Below the pieces are notes generated by a model that did no database searches, was not told where the DNA came from, and was given only the letters and a program-made list of their open reading frames with translations. Positions 1-5,009 of a stretch of DNA of 10,221 nucleotides are shown piece by piece (position 1 is the first letter of the stretch; each line of letters begins with the position of its first letter). Origin of the DNA: a bacterium (GTDB lineage: Bacteria > Patescibacteriota > Patescibacteriia > UBA1558 > GWA2-36-10); NCBI GenBank assembly GCA_030690875.1, contig JAUYFP010000052.1, forward strand, positions 1 to 10,221, written 5' to 3'. The position numbers and the translations under genes are program-made.

Positions 1-88
1 GGCCACGAAAAATAATGCCCGCGGCCACAATCGGCCCGGCCAGTGGTCCGCGACCAGCTTCATCAATACCAATAATATATTTACTCAT
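1..88 (-). CDS. rnhB: Ribonuclease HII, N-terminal part (gene runs off the left edge)
   Basis: RNase HII cleaves the RNA strand of RNA-DNA hybrids and removes single ribonucleotides and primer remnants from DNA. Only the first 29 codons are present. They read [19 protein letters not shown] and continue into a VAAGIIF strand. The [13 protein letters not shown] block is the family signature, with the metal-binding catalytic acids Asp9 and Glu10. The ATG at 88-86 is chosen because family members start 5-10 residues before this motif. No clear ribosome binding site precedes it. The gene is divergent from the hypothetical gene starting at 180, so the two share a 91-bp promoter region. The family assignment is firm; the rest of the gene cannot be seen. 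Confidence 0.93.
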   Translation of the reverse strand, partial: MSKYIIGIDEAGRGPLAGPIVAAGIIFRG

Positions 89-106
89 GCTTATATCTTA
101 TACTCT

Positions 107-136
107 TTGACAACAAAAATAAATAACCGCTATAAT
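107..136 (+). promoter_or_regulatory. Sigma70-type consensus promoter of the hypothetical gene
   Basis: A perfect TTGACA (107-112) and a perfect TATAAT (131-136) are separated by 18 bp. The predicted transcription start is near 143, giving a leader of about 37 nt before the ATG at 180. Hexamers this good are stronger than those seen before the housekeeping genes here. Confidence 0.85.
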
Positions 137-179
137 ACTAGACAAACGATTGCACCTTACAACAGGAAAGGAGTAAGCA

Positions 180-686
180 ATGGGACAAGCGCTCAAAAAA
201 GACTCTGTTTTCCTCAAACATCCACCTCGGGATCATTTTGATTTCAACGATTTGCTTCTTTGTGTGCTCTGGCAAACTCCAGAACTTTACTATTTGGAAG
301 AGGGACAAGCAATAGCCACTAATCTTTTCTTTAATGACTGTTCAGAGTTACATCCATATTTTGCTCTTTTGAAGCAAAGAGCCTTAGAGGAAATAGAGTT
401 AGAGGAGTCTCTGGCTGAGGATATCCTAAACGGAGAGGAAACACTATCTATAGCTGACCGAGACATTGATTGTAATGAATATGGTTCATTGGAAGAGCAG
501 TTTGAGTTGGGTGGTATAACCATAGATTTTGGCTTTATCATCATTTGTCTACCGAGCTCAGTCTTGGTATTCACTCCTTGGAATACACCTGAGGGAAATG
601 AAAATAAAATGTTAGATGGTTTTGATCTCAAAGCCTCTAATATCCCCCGCGTGCCTATCACCTGTCAATGGAGTTACCCATCATAA
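180..686 (+). CDS. Hypothetical protein, 168 aa, stand-alone cassette
   Basis: I do not recognise a family. The product is an acidic, probably soluble protein. It has Glu/Asp-rich segments around residues 67-110 and a hydrophobic stretch around 118-131 that looks more like buried beta strand than a membrane helix. There is no signal peptide and no recognisable catalytic motif; Cys at 29, 54, 98, 123 and 162 are not in an obvious metal-binding pattern. The ATG at 180 is supported by AAAGGAG at 167-173, 6 nt upstream, one of the best ribosome binding sites in the window. A consensus promoter lies directly upstream and a hairpin terminator starts at the stop codon, so the gene is a monocistronic unit. 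It is divergent from rnhB and convergent with gdhA. The strong expression signals make a real gene very likely, but its function is unknown. Confidence 0.8.
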   Translation: MGQALKKDSVFLKHPPRDHFDFNDLLLCVLWQTPELYYLEEGQAIATNLFFNDCSELHPYFALLKQRALEEIELEESLAEDILNGEETLSIADRDIDCNEYGSLEEQFELGGITIDFGFIIICLPSSVLVFTPWNTPEGNENKMLDGFDLKASNIPRVPITCQWSYPS

Positions 687-736
687 AACACCCCGCATCC
701 GCCACTGCATTTGCAGAGCGAGGTCGGGGTGTTTTT
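685..736 (+). terminator. Intrinsic terminator, probably bidirectional
   Basis: AAAACACCCCG (685-695) pairs perfectly with CGGGGTGTTTT (725-735), followed by more T and TTTCTTTTTT. The loop region contains a second small hairpin, CTGC/GCAG at 705-708 and 713-716. It ends the hypothetical gene, whose stop overlaps the stem. With A residues on the left arm it can also stop gdhA transcription arriving from the right. Confidence 0.88.
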
Positions 737-756
737 CTTTTTTAATCAATTAAAAT

Positions 757-1986
757 TTAATTTCTGATTTTAGAAGCAGATTCTATCCTAGCCAAGGCCA
801 GCATAAAGGCGGCCGTTCGCAAATCTGTTTTATGCTCTTTGGCCATTTGCAGAATAGCTTGAAAAGATGGAATCATTCTTTCACGCAATTCGCTATCTAC
901 TTCTTCCTCACTCCAATAATTATTGGAAATGTTTTGTAACCACTCAAAATAGGAAACTGTTACTCCGCCGGCATTGGCCAAAACATCCGGCACGAGCAAT
1001 ATTCCTTTGTTGTACAAAATTTCATCAGCTTCCGGACTAGTTGGTCCATTAGCCAATTCCAAAACTATTTTGGCTTTTATATTGTCAGCGTTATCTTTGC
1101 TAATTTGATTTTCCAAAGCCGCCGGAATAAGAATATCCACATCTAGAGCAAAAAATTCCTCTTTACTTATTTCTTTGCTATTTTCAAAACCAGACAAAGC
1201 GCCACTATTTTTTTTGTATTCAAATACTTTATCTATATCCAAACCTTTATCATTGTAAATAATGGATTTGGAATCAGCCAAAGCCACTATTTTGTAGCCA
1301 GCTTTAAAAAGCAATTTAGCCATCACCGAACCAGCATTGCCAAAACCTTGAATAGCCACTTGGCTTTTTTTCGGCTCTAAATCTTTTTCTTTTATGGCTT
1401 CAGACAAAACATAAAACCCACCCGTGGCTGTGGCCACATCACGGCCTTTTGATCCGCCATATTCCAAGGGCTTGCCAGTTACCACTCCTAAAGACGGCTT
1501 ACCAGCCAGCTGGCCGTATTCATCAGCCATCCAAGCCATAATTTGGGGCGTAGTATAGACATCCGGAGCTGGCACATCAATTTCCGGACCAATCACTGGC
1601 TTAAAAGCTCTAATCCAAGCTCTGGATAACCTTTCTGTTTCTGCCAGCGACAAAGATTTGGGATCAACCACTACTCCGCCTTTGCCACCACCCATGGGAA
1701 TATCCACTACCGCGCATTTTATAGTCATCCAAAAAGCCAAGGCCTTTACTTCATCCAAATCCACTTGCGGATGAAACCTAATACCGCCTTTGTATGGTCC
1801 GCGAGCGCTATTGTACTGCACTCTATAAGCCTGAAAAATCCGCAAACTGCCATCATCCATTTTCACTGGCAATGAGGCCATAATCACTCTTTCTGGAGCT
1901 GATAGTTTGGCCAGTACATCTTTATCCAAATTTATTAGCTGAGAGGCCTTTTCCAATTGCCTCATCGCATTGTCATATGCGTTCAT
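757..1986 (-). CDS. gdhA: Glutamate dehydrogenase (Glu/Leu/Phe/Val dehydrogenase family)
   Basis: The enzyme interconverts glutamate and 2-oxoglutarate plus ammonia using NAD(P)H, in the cytoplasm. At 409 aa it has the size of the hexameric 45-kDa class. The N-terminal domain shows GPYKGGIRFHP (Lys66), MTIKCAV (Lys90) and PMGGGKGG with the catalytic Lys102, then PAPD with the conserved Asp142. The C-terminal Rossmann domain has GFGNAG at 214-219 and an Asp (D238) near the end of the second strand. I do not call NAD versus NADP preference from that alone. ANAGGVTVSYFEW (337-349) is the typical C-terminal block. The ATG at 1986 gives a normal N-terminus but has no Shine-Dalgarno; its leader carries a heptamer repeat. 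It lies 51 bp after trxB with no terminator between, so co-transcription with csoR-trxA-trxB is likely. An aminotransferase-linked or catabolic role cannot be decided here. Confidence 0.95.
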   Translation of the reverse strand: MNAYDNAMRQLEKASQLINLDKDVLAKLSAPERVIMASLPVKMDDGSLRIFQAYRVQYNSARGPYKGGIRFHPQVDLDEVKALAFWMTIKCAVVDIPMGGGKGGVVVDPKSLSLAETERLSRAWIRAFKPVIGPEIDVPAPDVYTTPQIMAWMADEYGQLAGKPSLGVVTGKPLEYGGSKGRDVATATGGFYVLSEAIKEKDLEPKKSQVAIQGFGNAGSVMAKLLFKAGYKIVALADSKSIIYNDKGLDIDKVFEYKKNSGALSGFENSKEISKEEFFALDVDILIPAALENQISKDNADNIKAKIVLELANGPTSPEADEILYNKGILLVPDVLANAGGVTVSYFEWLQNISNNYWSEEEVDSELRERMIPSFQAILQMAKEHKTDLRTAAFMLALARIESASKIRN

Positions 1987-1990
1987 ATAA

Positions 1991-2025
1991 TTTAGTTACA
2001 AGTTAAAAGTTCCAAGTTCCAAGTT
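1991..2025. repeat. Heptamer tandem repeat, five units of consensus NNAAGTT
   Basis: In strict 7-bp phase the units are TTTAGTT, ACAAGTT, AAAAGTT, CCAAGTT and CCAAGTT. The array fills most of the trxB-gdhA spacer and lies 5 bp from the gdhA start codon. On the gdhA mRNA it reads as GGAACTT-type units and occupies the place where a ribosome binding site would be. Confidence 0.75.
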
Positions 2026-2037
2026 CCACCCAAAAAA

Positions 2038-2991
2038 TCATTTCTTAGGCGTCCAGTCTGGTGTTAGTGGTTTGCCACCTTGTAGATAGCGATAAGCTTG
2101 CAAAGCCGCTTTACAACCTTCACCAGCGGAAATCACTGCTTGTTTATAGCTAATTTCTGTAATATCTCCGGCAGAAAATACTCCTTTAATATTGGTTTCG
2201 TTATCCTTATTGATCATCACTTCTCCTTTGTCAGTCAAACCCAAACCCAAAGTATTTAGCCAATCGCTTTTAGCCACATGACCTATTTCTATAAATATGC
2301 CATCAATGGTTATCGTATGTTCCTGACCATCTTTAGTTTGATAAACAAAAGCTTCAACTTTATTTGTTCCTTTTATTTCTTTGCCAACTCCACCAAAAAT
2401 AATTTCCACATTTTCCGCTGACTGAACTTGCTCTATGAGAACCTGTTCACCACGAAAAGCATCACCGCGAAGGAGCATATAAACTTTTTTGGCAATTTTG
2501 GACATGTACTCGGCCGCATCCAAGGCCGCATTGCCACCACCCACAACCACTACTTCTTTGCCCCGATAAAGAGGCCCGTCGCAAGTAGCGCAATAGGTCA
2601 CTCCCCGACCGGTCAATTCTTTTTCTCCGGGAATATCCAAAGTGCGTGGCGTCAAACCAAAAGCCAAAATAATTGCCTTGGCTTTGATATTTTTATTGCT
2701 GGAAGTTTTTACCAAAAAACCATCGGCTGTCTGGCTGATATTTTCCACGCCTTCAAATAAAAATTCCGCGCCGGTTTTACTGGCTTGCTCTTGAAATTTT
2801 TGCGATAATTCTAAACCCCCGATTGTTTCAAAACCCGGATAATTTTCCACATCATCGGTCAAAGATAATTGACCGCCGATATCTTTGGAAATAACCAGAG
2901 TTTTCAAAGCGCGACGGGAAGTATAAATAGCGGCTGTTAGTCCGGCCGGACCAGCCCCGACTATTACTACCTCATAAATAGTATTTTCCAT
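2038..2991 (-). CDS. trxB: Thioredoxin reductase (FAD flavoprotein)
   Basis: It reduces oxidised thioredoxin with electrons from a pyridine nucleotide through FAD and a redox disulfide, in the cytoplasm. The 317-aa length is normal for the low-molecular-weight class. The FAD domain starts with GAGPAGLTAAIY (12-23) and GGQL (39-42). The redox centre CATC is at 134-137. The second Rossmann motif is GGGNAALDAA (151-160), and GVFSAGDI (270-277) closes the FAD site. The segment after the second Rossmann fold reads LLRGDAFRG (173-181), where E. coli TrxB has HRRDGFRA. The His and second Arg that hold the NADPH 2'-phosphate are therefore missing. The start codon lies 6 bp after the trxA stop, so the two are translated from one mRNA and the thioredoxin is its obvious partner. 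Family assignment is firm; cofactor preference is open. Confidence 0.96.
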   Translation of the reverse strand: MENTIYEVVIVGAGPAGLTAAIYTSRRALKTLVISKDIGGQLSLTDDVENYPGFETIGGLELSQKFQEQASKTGAEFLFEGVENISQTADGFLVKTSSNKNIKAKAIILAFGLTPRTLDIPGEKELTGRGVTYCATCDGPLYRGKEVVVVGGGNAALDAAEYMSKIAKKVYMLLRGDAFRGEQVLIEQVQSAENVEIIFGGVGKEIKGTNKVEAFVYQTKDGQEHTITIDGIFIEIGHVAKSDWLNTLGLGLTDKGEVMINKDNETNIKGVFSAGDITEISYKQAVISAGEGCKAALQAYRYLQGGKPLTPDWTPKK

Positions 2992-2997
2992 GGCCTT

Positions 2998-3324
2998 TTA
3001 TTTTAAACTTTTATCAATTATGCTTAGCAACGTTTCTTTGCTTTGCAAACCAATCATGGTTTCTGTTACTTTTCCGTTTTTAAAAATTTTAAGCGTGGGA
3101 ATGCTCATCACTTCATGCTCCTGAGACTTGCCTGGATTTTCATCCACATTTAACTTAGCAATTTTTACATCCACTTTATCTTTTAAAGTCTCGGCTAATT
3201 GCTCAATAATCGGCCCCTGCATTTTACAAGGCCCGCACCAAGGCGCCCAAAAATCCACCAAAACCAGGCCAGAAAAATTTTTTACTTCTTGATCAAAATT
3301 CTGATCGTTAATTTCTAAAACCAT
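2998..3324 (-). CDS. trxA: Thioredoxin
   Basis: A 108-aa cytoplasmic thioredoxin, the standard length, that reduces protein disulfides. The active site WCGPC is at residues 29-33 within FWAPWCGPCK. The buried Asp24 of the LVDFW strand and the cis-proline of SIPT (Pro76) are both present, followed by the KNGK turn typical of the family. There is no signal peptide. It sits 25 bp downstream of the CsoR-family repressor gene and 6 bp upstream of trxB. That order suggests that the repressor controls the whole thioredoxin system. No ribosome binding site is visible in the AT-only spacer before the ATG. I see no unusual residue in the protein itself. Confidence 0.97.
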   Translation of the reverse strand: MVLEINDQNFDQEVKNFSGLVLVDFWAPWCGPCKMQGPIIEQLAETLKDKVDVKIAKLNVDENPGKSQEHEVMSIPTLKIFKNGKVTETMIGLQSKETLLSIIDKSLK

Positions 3325-3349
3325 ATTTTTTATAATTAATTATTAATGT

Positions 3350-3610
3350 TTAAGTAACATCAAATAATACTTTTATTAATTTTGATAACTCTTTTTTATC
3401 AATGACGCGCTGACCGTCATAACAACCGCTTATCTTATCGTCGATCAGCGACTTGCTCAGCGAATCCATAGAAGCGCGCGCCGCCTTAATAACGCGGGCG
3501 ATTTCTTCAATATTTCTTTTTTCATTATACATTTTTTCCACAGACCGAACTTGGCCTTCAATTCTATGAAGTTGAGAAATTATTTTTTCTGGACAGCAGG
3601 TTTTTTTCAT
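3350..3610 (-). CDS. CsoR/RcnR-family transcriptional repressor with non-copper ligand set
   Basis: An 86-aa all-helical protein of the CsoR/RcnR/FrmR/CstR family (DUF156). These tetramers bind GC-tract operators and let go when metal, formaldehyde or persulfide is sensed. The helix-1 signature LHRIEGQVRSVEKM (residues 14-27) is clear. By eye alignment, the copper ligands Cys36, His61 and Cys65 of M. tuberculosis CsoR correspond to Ile34, Lys59 and Cys63. Only the last is kept, so copper sensing is unlikely. An adjacent Cys5-Cys6 pair near the N-terminus could pair with Cys63. CstR-type persulfide sensors also keep this second Cys without the His, but have the first Cys, which is absent here. 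The gene heads the trxA-trxB operon and has a CsoR-type operator 3 bp before its ATG. Autoregulation and redox or sulfur sensing are inferences. Confidence 0.9.
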   Translation of the reverse strand: MKKTCCPEKIISQLHRIEGQVRSVEKMYNEKRNIEEIARVIKAARASMDSLSKSLIDDKISGCYDGQRVIDKKELSKLIKVLFDVT

Positions 3611-3613
3611 AAC

Positions 3614-3630
3614 ATACCCTATGGGGGTAT
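3614..3630. promoter_or_regulatory. CsoR-type operator
   Basis: ATACCC (3614-3619) and GGGTAT (3625-3630) form an interrupted palindrome with a 5-bp centre. On the minus strand it reads ATACCCCCATAGGGTAT, matching the TA-flanked C-tract/G-tract architecture of known CsoR and CstR operators. It overlaps the last two bases of the -10 element and covers the predicted start site, an ideal place for repression of csoR-trxA-trxB. Confidence 0.82.
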
Positions 3631-3657
3631 ATTATCATATTTTCAAAAATGTGTCAA
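3629..3657 (-). promoter_or_regulatory. Promoter of the csoR-trxA-trxB operon
   Basis: On the minus strand TTGACA (3657-3652), a 17-bp spacer and TAATAT (3634-3629). The start would fall near 3622, inside the operator, leaving a leader of only about 12 nt before the csoR ATG at 3610. Confidence 0.78.
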
Positions 3658-3661
3658 ATAA

Positions 3662-3699
3662 AAAACCAACCTTCGAGGTTAACCTCGAAGGTTGGTTTT
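3662..3699. terminator. Perfect 38-bp palindrome, likely bidirectional terminator
   Basis: Each 19-bp arm is the exact reverse complement of the other, with no spacer: AAAACCAACCTTCGAGGTT followed by its mirror. A-runs on one side and T-runs on the other give U-tracts in both directions. It lies immediately upstream of the csoR -35 box and downstream of the phosphorylase terminator, so it insulates the two units. It shares its AACCTCGAAGGTT core and flank with the hairpin at 4656-4672. Confidence 0.8.
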
Positions 3700-3701
3700 A
3701 A

Positions 3702-3742
3702 ACAAAAAGAAAAACCCCGCCACGTTTTTAGGCGTCGCGAGG
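3702..3742 (-). terminator. Intrinsic terminator of the nucleoside phosphorylase gene
   Basis: On the minus strand CCTCGCGACG (3742-3733) pairs with CGTGGCGGGG (3724-3715), with one mismatch and one G-U pair, around an 8-nt loop. It is followed by TTTTTCTTTTTG. It begins 18 bp after the TGA stop of the phosphorylase gene. Confidence 0.85.
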
Positions 3743-3760
3743 TAAGTGAAAAGACTGTCG

Positions 3761-4570
3761 TCAACTGGGAATCGCAAAAACCGAATGGCCCCTGCCCTTA
3801 CGACAAGGACATTGGGAATCGTGATTTCCTTTTTGGATCAAGAAATTAACTGCACCAAATAAACATTTAGCCATTTGCGGAACCAAATTGGTCATAACCT
3901 CTGTAACCGTTGAGCCGTCATCGGTGGCTGGAGCGAAGTTGGAAACGCCACAAACCAAGCCATAGGGTATAGATAATTCTCCGGCCAAAACCGCCTCGGG
4001 GTAGGCCGTAGGCATACCCACTAGATGTACACCATCCCTAACCCGAATTTTCATTTGCCACCTTGTCTCAAAAGCAGGCCCAGTAATACTGTTGGCCAAA
4101 ACAAACCTCATAACAGGCATAGAGTCTTCTCCTCTTAATGCTTCACACAAATGCGGGCAGAATGGATAATCCAGTGGTCGATGGAAAATCGGCGAACTGT
4201 TAGAATAATTAGCAAAGGTATAGGCCTCCTGTACATAATTAATCGCCTCTGTAGGAATAACTAAATCTCCTACCTTGAACCAGTTTCCAAGGCGAATTGC
4301 CCCCACGGCTGAGCTAGCCAATATAGCATCACAGTGACAAATTTGACCCAAAACATACATATAAGCCTGCCGATTGAGCTGGTGAGGCAAAAGAAATCTA
4401 CCAGAATTGTTATGCCGATCCAAAAAAAATATTTTGTGCCCCTGATAATCAAAACTTAAATAGTTTACTGGCCCGCCATAAGGAGTTTCAATGCTTTTAG
4501 CCTCAGCTGATGAGCTGATTTGACTAAAAAGCATCTCCATGCCCGTTCCACCTATGATTCCGAAGTTCAT
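3761..4570 (-). CDS. Purine nucleoside phosphorylase, PNP/MTAP family
   Basis: Phosphorolysis of a purine nucleoside to base plus ribose-1-phosphate (or the methylthio analogue), cytoplasmic, purine salvage. At 269 aa it is full length for the trimeric nucleoside phosphorylase-I family. GIIGGTG (4-10) is the phosphate loop, RH at 52-53 is the second phosphate site, LLPHQLN follows, and ASSAVGAI (85-92) is the usual core. GPAFET (164-169) keeps Glu168, matching Glu201 of human PNP. VSNFA keeps Asn211, matching Asn243. MTAP enzymes have Ser and the Asp-Tyr-Asp motif there, so a 6-oxopurine substrate is more likely than methylthioadenosine, although automatic annotation may say mtnP. GMPTAYPEA has one extra residue compared with GMSTVPE. 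The start is supported by AAGGAG, 8 nt upstream. The Cys- and basic-rich tail after residue 247 is unusual. Monocistronic, TGA stop. Confidence 0.88.
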   Translation of the reverse strand: MNFGIIGGTGMEMLFSQISSSAEAKSIETPYGGPVNYLSFDYQGHKIFFLDRHNNSGRFLLPHQLNRQAYMYVLGQICHCDAILASSAVGAIRLGNWFKVGDLVIPTEAINYVQEAYTFANYSNSSPIFHRPLDYPFCPHLCEALRGEDSMPVMRFVLANSITGPAFETRWQMKIRVRDGVHLVGMPTAYPEAVLAGELSIPYGLVCGVSNFAPATDDGSTVTEVMTNLVPQMAKCLFGAVNFLIQKGNHDSQCPCRKGRGHSVFAIPS

Positions 4571-4618
4571 AATTCAGTCTCCTTGTTAAGGTACATCTCG
4601 CACAACTAAGACCCAAAT

Positions 4619-4647
4619 ATCTAACTATAAAATTAAATATGTGTCAA
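4619..4647 (-). promoter_or_regulatory. Candidate proximal promoter of the nucleoside phosphorylase gene
   Basis: TTGACA on the minus strand (4647-4642), then 17 bp to TTAGAT (4624-4619), or 18 bp to TAGATA. The -35 is perfect and the -10 weak. It starts just after the T-run of the terminator at 4656-4672, the same arrangement as in front of csoR. Confidence 0.45.
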
Positions 4648-4704
4648 ATAAAAAAACGACCTTCGAGGTCGTGGCACAAGTCTAAGCGCTGAGGCCATAA
4701 TCAT
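4633..4704 (-). CDS. Possible 23-codon leader peptide overlapping the terminator
   Basis: A short reading frame from ATG at 4704 to TAA at 4635-4633 lies about 17 nt after the predicted start of the short transcript. Its C-terminal half is arginine-rich (LRLVPRPRRSFF). The RPRRS codons, including CGA, CGA and AGG, lie inside the terminator hairpin, and the two Phe codons are its T-run. This is the geometry of a transcription-attenuation leader. There is no ribosome binding site, and the Arg-Pro-Arg-Arg run may simply be what the hairpin encodes by chance. No homologue is recognised. Treat as a hypothesis. Confidence 0.22.
   Translation of the reverse strand: MIMASALRLVPRPRRSFFYLTHI
4650..4672 (-). 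terminator. Intrinsic terminator / possible attenuator
   Basis: On the minus strand ACGACCT (4672-4666), a 3-nt loop and AGGTCGT (4662-4656) form a perfect 7-bp stem, followed by a run of T to 4651. It would end transcripts from the promoter at 4755-4728, and any read-through from the tRNA gene. Confidence 0.75.
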
Positions 4705-4721
4705 AAATATATTGAAAAGAA
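4650..4721 (-). ncRNA. Predicted short terminated transcript (sRNA or attenuated leader)
   Basis: A consensus promoter ending at 4728 would start RNA near 4721. The intrinsic terminator at 4672-4650 would end it, giving an RNA of about 70 nt with a 17-nt 3' hairpin and U-tail. Apart from the small frame described separately, nothing coding fits. It could be an independent small RNA, or the leader of the nucleoside phosphorylase mRNA (ATG at 4570) if the hairpin is sometimes read through. Inference from signals only. Confidence 0.4.
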
Positions 4722-4727
4722 CTTAAA

Positions 4728-4755
4728 ATTATAGCTTTTTAACAGATTTTGTCAA
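4728..4755 (-). promoter_or_regulatory. Consensus promoter in front of the short transcript
   Basis: On the minus strand a perfect TTGACA (4755-4750) and a perfect TATAAT (4733-4728) with a 16-bp spacer. No protein gene of ordinary size follows before the terminator 56 bp downstream, which makes the promoter notable. It abuts the edge of the palindromic element at 4762-4843. Confidence 0.78.
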
Positions 4756-4761
4756 GGAAAT

Positions 4762-4843
4762 ATACCCCCTCTTTTTCTCCCCCTAATTTAGGGGGAGATG
4801 TCCCTGCCTTGCCGGCAGGCAGGCGTGAGGACAGAGGGGGTAT
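4762..4843. repeat. REP/MITE-like palindromic element
   Basis: An 82-bp element bounded by 11-bp perfect inverted repeats, ATACCCCCTCT (4762-4772) and AGAGGGGGTAT (4833-4843). Inside are two further hairpins. CTCCCCCTA pairs with TAGGGGGAG at 4777-4785 and 4789-4797. CCTGCC pairs with GGCAGG at 4803-4808 and 4818-4823 around TGCCGGCA. GTCC (4800-4803) can also pair with GGAC (4829-4832). The element could fold as a multi-branched cruciform. It is far richer in GC than its flanks and has no coding capacity. This type of layout is common among dispersed REP-like elements. No target-site duplication is evident. Copy number cannot be judged from this window. Confidence 0.72.
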
Positions 4844-5009
4844 CTGTAATTAGTGAAGTCTTTATCCCACCAAAAAAACAGCCCTAGAAAAGGCGTTTAT
4901 GATTAAACACTAGTGAAAAATTAAGTTTTCTTTTAGAAATGCCCCTACTGAAATTACTCTTATTTTAGCTAATTTATTCAAATTTCTGGTGTCCCTGAGA
5001 GGAATCTCA
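4844..5009. other. AT-rich spacer without recognisable feature
   Basis: Between the palindromic element and the tRNA gene I see no convincing reading frame, promoter pair or strong hairpin. The one exception is a small TGAGA/TCTCA hairpin (TTCC loop) just 3' of the tRNA, near 4996-5009. It has no T-run, so it is not a convincing tRNA terminator. Confidence 0.5.

Noticed and set aside
290..661. 123-codon minus-strand frame opposite the hypothetical gene
   Set aside because: It has no promoter or ribosome binding site, while the plus-strand gene has both plus a terminator.
2428..2760. 110-codon plus-strand frame inside trxB
   Set aside because: Antisense to a gene with full thioredoxin reductase motifs; its translation shows no family feature.
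3761..3763. TGA recoded as glycine, as in some Patescibacteria
   Set aside because: The phosphorylase ends sensibly at this TGA with a terminator directly behind it, and no gene here needs TGA read-through.
3649..3849. 66-codon plus-strand frame over the csoR promoter and terminators
   Set aside because: It consists of promoter, palindrome and terminator sequence and the 3' end of the phosphorylase gene.
4270..4452. 60-codon minus-strand frame inside the phosphorylase gene
   Set aside because: Out-of-frame shadow of a well-supported enzyme gene.
4762..4843. ATACCCCC ends of the palindromic element as extra CsoR operators
   Set aside because: Only one half of the operator pattern is present at each end; the 61-bp separation does not fit.
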